Origin: Candidatus Izemoplasmatales bacterium
Lineage (GTDB): Bacteria > Bacillota_I > Bacilli_A > Izemoplasmatales > Hujiaoplasmataceae
DNA: 64,000 nucleotides
Direction: 5' to 3'
NCBI GenBank assembly: GCA_041649275.1
Contig: JBAZNL010000008.1
Location: forward strand, 1-64,000
The notes beneath the pieces are model-generated. The model was not told the DNA's origin, searched no databases, and was given only the letters and a program-made list of their open reading frames with translations. A program made the position numbers and the translations under genes. Shown piece after piece: positions 9,901-17,211 of the stretch (the stretch's first letter is position 1; every line of letters begins with the position of its first letter).

Positions 9901-12900
9901 CGATCCCGCGACCCTCAGCATCGACCCGGCGTCGCTTCTGAACTACGTCGACCGCTCCGCGGCGCTGATCCGCCTCTTCCTCTCGACGGTCGATGCCGCC
10001 GACCTCGCCAACGTCAAGTCGATCCTGATCGACGCCCTCGGCATCTACGCCGATGTCGAAGGGCTCTCCGCAGAGGAGACCACCGCCCTCGTCGCCCTGT
10101 TCTCCGGCCGCTTCGACGAATATGCCCTGATGGTCGAAGACGTCTACGGCGAATTCCTCGCGATCCTCGACTCGCTCGACGAGGCGAAGATCCAGATCAT
10201 CGTCGATCAGATCCAGATCCTCCAGAACGGCGTGTACGGCATCGCCCGCACCGGCGGCATCGAAGGCATCGACCTCCGCCAGATCGTCGCGATCGCGAAG
10301 ATCGTCGACATCCTGGCCTACCAGAGCGGCGTCGACGTCGAGGCTCTCGCCGGCTACTTCGTCCGGCTGTACTACGACATGAACTACGAGTTCTGCTACG
10401 ACGACATGGAACGCCTGGCCGTGACGGCCGCGCTCCAGGACAGCGTCGCACGCATCCTCGAACTCGTCCACGTCATCGCCGGCTTCGAATCCGGCGTCAT
10501 GCCCTCGCCCGCCCAGCTCGAGATGATCTTCGAGCTCAAGGTCCGCATCGAAACGATCGGACAGGCGTTCGGCGAAGGTTGGCCGGAACTGATGCTGGAA
10601 GCCGACTACACCACCTACACCCACGAGATGTTCCTCGACCTGATCTACCAGATGAACGGCTGGAGCATCACACCCGAAGAGGCCGAGGCGCAGATCGCGA
10701 TGATCGTCGCCACCCTGGAAGAATCCGAACAGGATTCCTTCTTCATCATGCTCGCGTTCGCGAGCGTCTTCCAGAACATCGGTCGGAATCCGTCCGTCAC
10801 CGTCCTCGCCGACTTCTACTTCGGCCTTGCGGCGATGGGCTACGACAACGCGACCCTCGCCCGCATCATCACCAACTTCGCGGTGAACATGGTCGACTAC
10901 CAGATCGCCTACTCAGACGTCGACGACCGGATCGCGCAGCTGGAAGAGATGATCGCGGAGTACATGCTCTACATCGACGACCTCGATGACGAATATGCGC
11001 TCGTCCTGGCGGCCGTTTCATTCGAAATCGCCCTTCTTCCCGAGGATGCCAGAGCCGTTGCGGACGCCTGTTTCCAGAGTCGTCTGCAAGAGGATCTGAT
11101 GTGGCGCGAATACTGGCGGATCTACGACAACATCCGCTACTCCGACGCCTATTACGATCTCTGGAACGACTTCATCTATGACAACCTCACCGACGCCATC
11201 GATCGGATGTCGCAGTACGGCTCAACGTCTTACGAAGACCCGATCGCGTATGACGAAGCCCAGGATGATTTCGATTCCGTCTGGGACTCCCTCACCGACG
11301 ACGAACGGAACATGTATCTCCCCGCGCTCAACGCTTGGAAGTTGCGCGTCGAATTCTACTGGAACACCGTGGAACCAGCCATCATCGACCTCACATCATG
11401 GGTTCCGGGCCTCTATGCTTCCGACGGCTATACCCCGTTCTTCGACTATCTGATGGGGCAGCTGGACACATTGTACTGGAACCGCATGGAAGTCAGATAC
11501 TCGGAGGAATACATCACCAATTGGACGTCCGAGATGACTTATCTCCAGGAACACGGCCTCGATGAGCTCTACGCCTTCCAGACGTTCCTCGCCGACCCGC
11601 TCAACCGCGCCCTCATCGAGGATGCGGTCCTGATCGTCCTCGACGACTTCGCCGGCGTCCTCGCGGCCACCGACACCGAGACGATCGACATGTTCCTTTC
11701 GTTCTTCGTCAACCAATACGGGTCCGAGATGCCGGACCTCTCCGCCGCCGCCATCCTGGGTTATACGCAGGACCTCTCCGCCATCCTCAAGGCGCTGGGC
11801 GCGACGATCACCGAGGACGAGTACGAGACCCTGATCACGCTCGCGATGAAGGGCTTCGCCTTCTTCATCGGCGCGCAGTCCGAGATTCCCGAAACGGAGA
11901 TGGCCGCGATCCTCGACATGATCGAAGGCATGATCCGCAAGTACCTGCCGATCGCGATCGATACCCGCGACATCGTCACCGACTTCCTCGATTCGCTCAC
12001 CGTCGAGAAGATCCAGATCGTCCTCGACCAGCTCGCGATCCTCGGCTTCGGCGACAAGCCGATGGCGGACGGCGGCTACGACGGCCCGTCGCAGATCGAG
12101 ATGGCGATCGCGATCGCCACGATCGTCGACACGCTCCTCTACGACGGCTCGCTCGACACCGACGCCCTGATCGCCACGGCGATCGAGATCTACTACGACG
12201 TCGCCGTCGGCGGCGGATACGATCCCGCCGTCAAGGCAGCTGTCGTCGTCGCCTTCCAGACACACGTCGACCAGCTGATCATGATGGCCCACGACCTCGC
12301 GGGCGTCGATCCGTCGATCCTCACTCCCGCCGACGTCGCGCTCCTGATGGAACTCCAGCAGCGCCTCGATTTCCTGATGGGCGTGCTCCAGAGCGGCGAC
12401 CTCGAACGGATCCTCGAGCCGGTCACCTTCGGGTACCAGCGCTGGATGTTCGTCGAACTCCTCTGGAACCTCGACTGGAGCGGTCCGTGGGACGACGAAA
12501 CCGTCGTCGATGTCACCATCACCACCGTCACCCAGGTGTTCGAGACCTCCGAGGAGGAAAGCTACTACAACCTCGTCGCGATCATGAATCTGGTCCGCGG
12601 AGCGATCGAGAGCCAGGATCCGGAAATGATCCTGAACGCCATCGCGATGCTCGAACAGATCGGTTTCACCGACGAGGAGATCGCGGGTTACCTCGGCAAC
12701 CTGCCGCTCGCCGTCCTCACCTATCAGCAGTTCATCTCCGACTACTATTACTACGACGACGGCAATCCCTACGCCTGGGATCTGCAATATGCGCTCGCCA
12801 ACCTCGCCGACCTGCAGGCGGCTTATGAAATGGATCTTCTGTACGCCCAGGAGAACGTCGACTACTGGATCGAGCAGCTCGCGAGGGTCCTGAACGTCGG

Positions 12901-15529
12901 TGTCGTCACGATTCCGCTGATTTCGGATGAAACCACCCGCGACGCGACGCTCGCCTACTGGAACCAGAAGATCGCGAACGACGAGGCCGGTCTCCTCTAC
13001 TACTGGTCCATGGACGAAGCCGAAATGAATCCGGCATGGAACTACGATCTCTTCTACGATCTCCAATACGATCTGGAACAGTCCATCTACTACGCCAGCT
13101 ACCAGGCGTCCCTCGACGGCTTCGCCGATGCCATGACGGCATCCGGCTACCGCGCCGACTATGACGACGCCTTCGCGGCCCTCACGCCAGAAGAACAGGC
13201 GATGTACGGCCCGATCCTCGCGCTTGACGAAGCGTTCCTGACCGAAAACCTGAACGGATTCGCACAGACCAGAGAAACGTTCTATGATGCGTTCTGGTCC
13301 GCAACGGTCGAAGACGAAATGCTCATGAACGACATCGATGCCGCCCTTTCGGAGCATTGGTACATCCTCGACAGCCTGCACGACGCCCAGAAATGGGTCG
13401 ACGAACTCGACGCGATGTACCTCGCTCAGATCCAGGAAGCGGCCGACTTCCTCGCCGAGATCCAGGCGCTCTACGATTCCTACGAACCCGAGGACCTCGG
13501 CTGGCTGATCGACTTCTTCGCCGATCCCGCCAACGACGCCCTCTGGAACACCATCACCCTGATGATCGTGCAGGAAATCGACAACCTGCTTGAAAACGTC
13601 ACCCCCGAGATGCTGGCGACGATCGAATCCCTCGTCAGATTCCAGCAGATGCAGGGCGAAGCCGACTCGCTCCGCTGGCAGATCGAGGACCTCTACTGGC
13701 AGCTGAACGACTACGCCGACCAGGCTTCCGAAGCGATCGCCGAACTCAGCGATCCGATCTCGATCGCCTACGCCCAGACCTGGTGGGACGTCAACGTCGC
13801 CAGCACCGAACTGTGGGTCGTCTACCAGGCGAAGACCGAAGCCGCCTGGGAAGTCCCCGGCTACGACGACTGGTTCTATCGCGGCCTCGAATCCTACATC
13901 GATTCGGCGCTGTACGAGGAAATCGTGGGAATGAATCCGGGGGAAGGCATGTACTTCCGCGGACAGGCGGACATGATGCTCGCCGGCATCGACCCGGCCA
14001 TGGTTCCCATCTACATGGACCTTCTGTCGAGCTTTGAAATGTATCGCTCCCACTACTATGCCGTCGTGCGTCCGGCCGAGATCGACTACTTCGGCCACAT
14101 GGGCACCGGCGTAGACTACACGATGCAGCTCGGCTGGGCGATCGAGAACCTGAACGTCGCGCAGAACCAGCTCAACGACACCGTCGCCGACGGCGCGCTC
14201 TACGTCTCCATGATCCTCGATGAAGGCGCCCGCAACGCCGCCCTCGAGCACTGGAACTGGACGAAGGCTGAATCCGAAGCGTACGTCGCCTACATCGCCG
14301 CGCTCGAAATCGCGGACGACGACCCGCTCTGGAACGAGGACATGTTCTACAACTACCTGCTCTATCCGCTCTCGCAGTCGATCTACTACAACAGTTATCT
14401 GGCCGGATCTTACGGCTCCAGCGACCCGATGCTGGCGGGCTCGTTCTACACGACCTACGTCAACACCCTGTCCTCCCTCACCTATGAGGAGCAGACGCTC
14501 TATCTTAGCGTCCTCGAGCCCTACCAGGTCTACGGGAACCTCGACTGCAACCAGCAACCGTCCGCACAGGACCTGTTCTGGACCGCCTACGGCACGGCGA
14601 CGGTCGACGACCAGTCCTATATGATTCTGGTCAACGACGTCACCTACACGATCGAACCGGCGCTGTTCTCGATCCACTACTGCCAGCTCGAAGTCGAATA
14701 CTGGCAATCGATGGTCGACGCCACCACCGGCGAGATTTCCTGGTCCTATTATTACATCGACAGCCTCGTCTGGTCGTACCGCTATGCGATGGAACAAGTC
14801 CGCTGGATGGAGAATCAGAAGGCCGAACTTGAAGCCGGTCTGGCCGGCCTCGTCGACCTCTCGCCCGCCGGCCTTGTCGGTTACGCGCAGATCCTGTCGG
14901 GTTACCTCGGCATCGTCGGCGACTCGATCGACGAGATCGAAGCCCAGGCGCTCGCCGACTTCATGTACGCCCTCACCGCGGCGCACATCCACGAGTCGGG
15001 TCTCTACACCACCGATGAAGAAATCATCCTGATGGCCGAGATCGAAGGCGTCTTCGAATGGTACGTCGACGGCATCCTCTACGCCCCCGACATGCTCGCG
15101 ACCTTCCTGGCCAACGTCACCGAGGAAGAGATCGTCCGCTTCATGGACGCCCTCCAGGTCGTCCAGATGCTCGGCGGCGACGAGTCGGACCTCGCCAACA
15201 TGACCCGCGCGGTCGCGATCGCCGACATGGTCCTCGCGGTCGCCGGCGACGGCAACCTCGACGTCGACTTCATCGTCGAGTCCTTCGTCTGCGGATTCTT
15301 CGACGGCGAGTACCACCTGCACTACGACGGCCCGATCGACATCGAGGCCCGGATCCTGTACCTGCAGACCCTGATCGGCGACATCCTCCTCCAGGCGGAC
15401 GTCATCGACGAGTTCGATCCGAACGCGCTCACCGAGGAACAGCGCGGCGAGATCAACGCGTTCCACCTCCTCGTCGAGGAACTGATCCCCTACTTCGACT
15501 ACGGCCCCGACTACGAGCCGATCGTCTGA
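6941..15529 (+). CDS. giant (2862 aa) acidic repetitive surface lipoprotein with Listeria/Bacteroides-type repeats
   Basis: A single uninterrupted frame encoding a 2862-residue lipoprotein. Residues 1-21 are a signal peptide ending in the lipobox LAGC. Residues about 31-78 are a Thr-rich linker. Residues 79-620 hold eight tandem repeats of about 68 residues of the List_Bact/InlB B-repeat type (consensus like YTVTF..DDGT.VLGTSTV.YG, then TGW). The remaining 2240 residues are predicted helical, very acidic, poor in Lys and rich in Tyr, Trp and Met, and contain long internal repeats. The C-terminal part resembles nothing I recognise. No LPXTG, SLH or C-terminal membrane anchor is seen, so the lipid would be the anchor. 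AAGGAGG precedes the ATG. Role in adhesion or cell-surface structure is inference. Confidence 0.85.
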   Translation: MKRKFLLFALVTFLTFGLAGCDILLSLLGQVTTTVTTVETTDTSDTAITTVTTQPAITTTEGTTTAPVTTTTGGTTVSTIQQYTVVFYDYDGTTVLKTQMVTQGGSATPPADPARPATDQFTFAFSGWSGSYTNVTANATVLATYTATIRQYTVTFLNDDGTTVLGTSTVDYGTAATAPANPSKPATAQYTYAFTGWSAVFNDVRSNFSVTAQYGATVRQYTVTFVNYDGAVLGTSTVNYGTAATAPAATPDKPDTPQWDYAFIGWDVAFANVQSTLTVTAQFGQTLRQYEVRFVNDDDSLIQTSMVAYGSGATAPANPTKASTAQFDYAFTNWDVPFASITGALTVRAVYASTVRSYEVVFQDADGTELKTETVAYGGAATAPADPSRDSTAQYDYAFTGWDVAFDPIHGETTVTATYSQTVREYSVIFYDEDGITVLDEVMVPYGGSAIPPADPAKAGNDHATYTFSHWEGTYVGITGHETVIAVYDEQRTAYFVSFFDIDGALIDRQLVLSGQDAVAPADPARPDTTQYTYTFTGWLGDYLAVSADVAIYAQYDVVVNTYTVAFYSEDGLTLLGTSTVEYGHPAVAPDDPTKPEYFFVGWSEGVAFVTRDMVVFAVFSDVVWDRQLLLDYVATWHEETPTPEQLEADVAMLLGILGLDPLDPLAERQAYDLVMVFQGFLADMTDAGTLAEIQEAYANAKASGFDRDRVITVLLGVAEMNIENGIANGRVEEILSQIAWLEQAILDAEAGKPIRIQDGVDYCTGYAGENQAACASAWAAFVEETNLNHAYIELIDQYTYELYQGIWNWDVWYDLSWLLEDILHYTYVEPDPYYVDLYLAAYNEVLNGLSSEDQAMYDAVLTAFSAWKSFQMTTADPYRELAYGLADVNGYNIGGTLTGDLLASYEQLFWDINQYSWHIVELQWQLQDAYDQREVLLALQAYLATEEGYAKAEILVGTVYDMLESVLYGIDEGTFELLFGLATGQIDPATLSIDPASLLNYVDRSAALIRLFLSTVDAADLANVKSILIDALGIYADVEGLSAEETTALVALFSGRFDEYALMVEDVYGEFLAILDSLDEAKIQIIVDQIQILQNGVYGIARTGGIEGIDLRQIVAIAKIVDILAYQSGVDVEALAGYFVRLYYDMNYEFCYDDMERLAVTAALQDSVARILELVHVIAGFESGVMPSPAQLEMIFELKVRIETIGQAFGEGWPELMLEADYTTYTHEMFLDLIYQMNGWSITPEEAEAQIAMIVATLEESEQDSFFIMLAFASVFQNIGRNPSVTVLADFYFGLAAMGYDNATLARIITNFAVNMVDYQIAYSDVDDRIAQLEEMIAEYMLYIDDLDDEYALVLAAVSFEIALLPEDARAVADACFQSRLQEDLMWREYWRIYDNIRYSDAYYDLWNDFIYDNLTDAIDRMSQYGSTSYEDPIAYDEAQDDFDSVWDSLTDDERNMYLPALNAWKLRVEFYWNTVEPAIIDLTSWVPGLYASDGYTPFFDYLMGQLDTLYWNRMEVRYSEEYITNWTSEMTYLQEHGLDELYAFQTFLADPLNRALIEDAVLIVLDDFAGVLAATDTETIDMFLSFFVNQYGSEMPDLSAAAILGYTQDLSAILKALGATITEDEYETLITLAMKGFAFFIGAQSEIPETEMAAILDMIEGMIRKYLPIAIDTRDIVTDFLDSLTVEKIQIVLDQLAILGFGDKPMADGGYDGPSQIEMAIAIATIVDTLLYDGSLDTDALIATAIEIYYDVAVGGGYDPAVKAAVVVAFQTHVDQLIMMAHDLAGVDPSILTPADVALLMELQQRLDFLMGVLQSGDLERILEPVTFGYQRWMFVELLWNLDWSGPWDDETVVDVTITTVTQVFETSEEESYYNLVAIMNLVRGAIESQDPEMILNAIAMLEQIGFTDEEIAGYLGNLPLAVLTYQQFISDYYYYDDGNPYAWDLQYALANLADLQAAYEMDLLYAQENVDYWIEQLARVLNVGVVTIPLISDETTRDATLAYWNQKIANDEAGLLYYWSMDEAEMNPAWNYDLFYDLQYDLEQSIYYASYQASLDGFADAMTASGYRADYDDAFAALTPEEQAMYGPILALDEAFLTENLNGFAQTRETFYDAFWSATVEDEMLMNDIDAALSEHWYILDSLHDAQKWVDELDAMYLAQIQEAADFLAEIQALYDSYEPEDLGWLIDFFADPANDALWNTITLMIVQEIDNLLENVTPEMLATIESLVRFQQMQGEADSLRWQIEDLYWQLNDYADQASEAIAELSDPISIAYAQTWWDVNVASTELWVVYQAKTEAAWEVPGYDDWFYRGLESYIDSALYEEIVGMNPGEGMYFRGQADMMLAGIDPAMVPIYMDLLSSFEMYRSHYYAVVRPAEIDYFGHMGTGVDYTMQLGWAIENLNVAQNQLNDTVADGALYVSMILDEGARNAALEHWNWTKAESEAYVAYIAALEIADDDPLWNEDMFYNYLLYPLSQSIYYNSYLAGSYGSSDPMLAGSFYTTYVNTLSSLTYEEQTLYLSVLEPYQVYGNLDCNQQPSAQDLFWTAYGTATVDDQSYMILVNDVTYTIEPALFSIHYCQLEVEYWQSMVDATTGEISWSYYYIDSLVWSYRYAMEQVRWMENQKAELEAGLAGLVDLSPAGLVGYAQILSGYLGIVGDSIDEIEAQALADFMYALTAAHIHESGLYTTDEEIILMAEIEGVFEWYVDGILYAPDMLATFLANVTEEEIVRFMDALQVVQMLGGDESDLANMTRAVAIADMVLAVAGDGNLDVDFIVESFVCGFFDGEYHLHYDGPIDIEARILYLQTLIGDILLQADVIDEFDPNALTEEQRGEINAFHLLVEELIPYFDYGPDYEPIV
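7175..8811 (+). repeat. eight tandem List_Bact/InlB B-type repeats
   Basis: The DNA encodes eight successive units of 66-69 residues. Each starts near (T/V)(I/V/L)RQYTV.F, has a central (V/T).YG..A.APA.P block and ends in (Y/F).F.(G/H)W......(V).(A).Y. Units 2 and 3 are the most alike and unit 8 is the shortest. Such repeats form small beta-grasp-like modules in surface proteins such as internalin B. Confidence 0.85.
10181..10560 (+). repeat. helical module copy A of the giant lipoprotein
   Basis: First of three diverged copies of an approximately 125-residue module. It opens with EAKIQIIVDQIQIL, continues with an alanine-rich helix (IVAIAKIVDIL), then SGVDVEALAGYFVRLYYD and LVHVIAG, and ends with PSPAQLEMIFELKVRIE. 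Compare 12005-12393 and 15122-15495. Confidence 0.65.
12005..12393 (+). repeat. helical module copy B of the giant lipoprotein
   Basis: Second copy: EKIQIVLDQLAIL, AIAIATIVDTLLYDGSLD, IEIYYDVAVGGGYDPA, HDLAGVDPSILTPADVALL and MELQQRLDFLM line up block by block with copy A at 10181. Confidence 0.65.
15122..15495 (+). repeat. helical module copy C of the giant lipoprotein
   Basis: Third, most diverged copy at the C-terminus: EEEIVRFMDALQVVQML, AVAIADMVLAVAGDGNLD, FVCGFFDGEYHLHYDGP and LTEEQRGEINAFHLLVEEL follow the same block order as copies A and B. Confidence 0.55.
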
Positions 15530-15545
15530 CGAAACATCCCTACCG

Positions 15546-15580
15546 GGAGCCGGCGCACGTCGCCGGCTCCTTTCTCTTTT
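15546..15580 (+). terminator. intrinsic terminator of the giant gene
   Basis: Perfect ten-base arms GGAGCCGGCG and CGCCGGCTCC around a five-base loop, followed by a T-rich tail. Confidence 0.9.
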
Positions 15581-15591
15581 CGCGCGCGATA

Positions 15592-15600
15592 TGGTATAAT
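15592..15600 (+). promoter_or_regulatory. extended -10 promoter for the TrmH-family gene
   Basis: TGGTATAAT. The predicted transcript would start about 12 bases before the ATG at 15619. Confidence 0.65.
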
Positions 15601-15618
15601 GGAATGCGGGTGAAGGAC

Positions 15619-16335
15619 ATGACGATCGCATCGCTCCAGAACGAACGCATCGCCGAACTGCTCCGGCTCGACCGCAGGCGCCATCGCGACGAGACCGGAC
15701 GTTTCGTCGTCGAAGGTCCCCATCTCGTCGCCGAGGCCGTCGCCGCCGGACTCTGCGAAACCGTCTTTGCGGTCGCCGATCCCGGCTTCACCGGCATCGA
15801 GACCTTCCTCGTGACCGAGCCGGTGATGGCGAAGATCGCGGCGACCTACGCCCCCCAGGGCGTCCTCGCGATCGTCCGCCGTCCCGCGCCGCGCGCGCTC
15901 GGCGACCGCGTCCTCCTGCTCGACGGGATCCAGGATCCCGGCAACATGGGAACGCTTCTGCGCACCGCGCTCGCCTTCGGCTTTGCGACCGTCGTCGCCG
16001 ACGGCTGCGTCGACTGGTACAACCAGAAGGTCCTGCGCGCCACGCAGGGCGCCGTCTTCCGCCTGAACCTGCTTGAGGCGGACCTGACGGAGTTTTCCGA
16101 CGCCCATCCCGGATGGGCGGTCTACGGCACCGACCCCCACGGCGGCATCCCGCTCGACCGGTTCGTCCCGCCGGCCGGTCCGTTCGCCCTCCTGCTCGGC
16201 AACGAAGGCGCCGGCGTCCGGCCCGCGCTTTTGGCGGCCGCCGCGAAGACCGTCCGGATCGAGACGACGGACGTCGAGAGCCTGAACGTCGCCGTCGCCG
16301 GCGCGATCGCGATGTATCGCATGCGCGCACGATAG
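15619..16335 (+). CDS. TrmH/SpoU family RNA 2'-O-methyltransferase
   Basis: A 238-residue SPOUT methyltransferase that uses SAM to methylate the ribose 2'-OH of rRNA or tRNA. The N-terminal part (SLQNERIAELLRLDRRRHRD) is the substrate-binding domain of the RlmB/TsnR-like group. The catalytic knot domain shows motif 1 DGIQDPGNMGTLLRTA, motif 2 LLLGNEGAGVRP and motif 3 ESLNVAVAGAIAMY, with the expected Asn/Arg, Gly-Asn-Glu and Ser-Leu-Asn residues. The start at 15619 was chosen because the ATG at 15604 lies too close to the -10 box at 15595 to be on the transcript. The target nucleotide cannot be assigned. Confidence 0.88.
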   Translation: MTIASLQNERIAELLRLDRRRHRDETGRFVVEGPHLVAEAVAAGLCETVFAVADPGFTGIETFLVTEPVMAKIAATYAPQGVLAIVRRPAPRALGDRVLLLDGIQDPGNMGTLLRTALAFGFATVVADGCVDWYNQKVLRATQGAVFRLNLLEADLTEFSDAHPGWAVYGTDPHGGIPLDRFVPPAGPFALLLGNEGAGVRPALLAAAAKTVRIETTDVESLNVAVAGAIAMYRMRAR

Positions 16336-16346
16336 GAGGAGATTCC

Positions 16347-16643
16347 ATGGAATTCAGGATCGAGAACCACCGCCTCTTCGCCGAATCCCCCGAGGGCAAG
16401 CTGCTCGCCGAACTGACCTTCCCGGCCCGCGACGAAAAACGCGTCAACGTCGACCACGTCTTCGTCGACGAATCGCTGCGCGGACAGGGCGTCGCCGGGC
16501 GGATGATGGAGGCCATCTGCGACCACGTCAAGGCCGCCGGCCTGATGATCGTCGCGAAATGCCCGTACGCGATCGAATGGTTCAAGAAGCATCCCGAACG
16601 CCAGGACGTCGTCGTCAACGTCAAGACCCGTCCGAATCCGTGA
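16347..16643 (+). CDS. small GNAT-fold acetyltransferase (YidJ/Gcn5-related)
   Basis: A 98-residue protein of the short GNAT group (GCN5-related N-acetyltransferase, PF14542 type), made of one compact domain. It shows VDHVFVDESLRGQGVAGRMM, where R-G-Q-G-V-A is the acetyl-CoA pyrophosphate loop, and a C-terminal KCPYAIEWFKKHPE block typical of this group. The substrate is unknown. It starts at ATG 16347 with AGGAGGA upstream, 11 bases after the methyltransferase stop, and so is in the same operon. Confidence 0.85.
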   Translation: MEFRIENHRLFAESPEGKLLAELTFPARDEKRVNVDHVFVDESLRGQGVAGRMMEAICDHVKAAGLMIVAKCPYAIEWFKKHPERQDVVVNVKTRPNP

Positions 16644-16648
16644 TTTTT

Positions 16649-16667
16649 ACGTCCGGCGGACGTTTTC
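16649..16667 (+). terminator. weak intrinsic terminator
   Basis: ACGTCC/GGACGT arms with a three-base loop, followed by TTTTC. It separates the acetyltransferase gene from the rimP promoter. Confidence 0.5.
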
Positions 16668-16670
16668 TCC

Positions 16671-16699
16671 TTGCCTTCCGCTCCGTTTCGTGCTATAGT
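16671..16699 (+). promoter_or_regulatory. promoter of the rimP-nusA-infB operon
   Basis: TTGCCT, 17 bases, TATAGT. Confidence 0.7.
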
Positions 16700-16714
16700 A
16701 TCTATGCATAAGAT

Positions 16715-16742
16715 GGAGAGAGGGACGGTCCCTCTCTCCTTT
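16715..16742 (+). promoter_or_regulatory. leader hairpin, possible attenuator of the nusA operon
   Basis: GGAGAGAGGGA (16715-16725) and TCCCTCTCTCC (16729-16739) form a perfect eleven-base stem with a three-base loop, followed by TTTC. It lies between the promoter and the rimP start. Its shape is that of an intrinsic terminator with a short U-tract. As the operon encodes NusA, which acts on termination, feedback attenuation is a reasonable inference. Confidence 0.6.
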
Positions 16743-16765
16743 CATTAGCGCACCGAGGAGGTTCC

Positions 16766-17200
16766 ATGGAACTGAATGCGATCCGGGAGGCCATCGCTCC
16801 CGCCGTGACCCGGATGGGTTACGAACTCTACGACGTCGAATTCGCGAAGGAACGCAAGGTCCTGATCCTCCGGGTCACGATCGACAAACCCGAGGGCATC
16901 GACATCGACGACTGCGTCGCCGTGTCCGACGTCCTGAATCCGCTCCTCGACCAGCTCGATCCCGTCCAGGGCGACTATTCGCTCGAGGTGACCTCGCCCG
17001 GCGCGGAACGCAGGCTCCGCAACCTCGCCGAGATCCAGGCGTCGATCGGCCGCTTCGTCCACGTCGTCCACGACGGCGTCAAGACCGAAGGCGTCCTCGA
17101 AGCCGCGGACGCGGAGAACATCACCCTCAAAGTCGGAAGCAAGCCGGCGGTCATCCCGACGCCGACCGTCACATTGATCCGCCACGCGATCAAATTCTAG
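16766..17200 (+). CDS. rimP: ribosome maturation factor RimP
   Basis: A 144-residue RimP, required for late steps of 30S assembly. It has the N-terminal domain (YELYDVEFAKERKVLILRVTID, central segment quoted below 20 as YELYDVEFAK) with IDIDDCVAVSDVLNPLLD and the conserved LEVTSPGAERRL motif, and then a small SH3-like C-terminal domain. The start has GAGGAGG seven bases upstream. It is the first gene of the classical rimP-nusA-ylxR-ylxQ-infB-rbfA order, with nusA only 11 bases downstream. Confidence 0.95.
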   Translation: MELNAIREAIAPAVTRMGYELYDVEFAKERKVLILRVTIDKPEGIDIDDCVAVSDVLNPLLDQLDPVQGDYSLEVTSPGAERRLRNLAEIQASIGRFVHVVHDGVKTEGVLEAADAENITLKVGSKPAVIPTPTVTLIRHAIKF

Positions 17201-17211
17201 GAGAGATAACG

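Noticed and set aside
15604..15618. Earlier ATG at 15604 for the TrmH-family gene
   Set aside because: It lies only three bases after the -10 box, so it would be upstream of the transcript start; ATG 15619 fits better.
6896..15631. Very long open frames on the minus strand opposite the giant lipoprotein gene (over 1200 and 1400 codons)
   Set aside because: They are mirror frames produced by GC-rich codon bias. Their translations are Val/Asp/Arg/Gly-rich without any domain, and they have no ribosome binding site. The plus-strand frame has a signal peptide and recognisable repeats.
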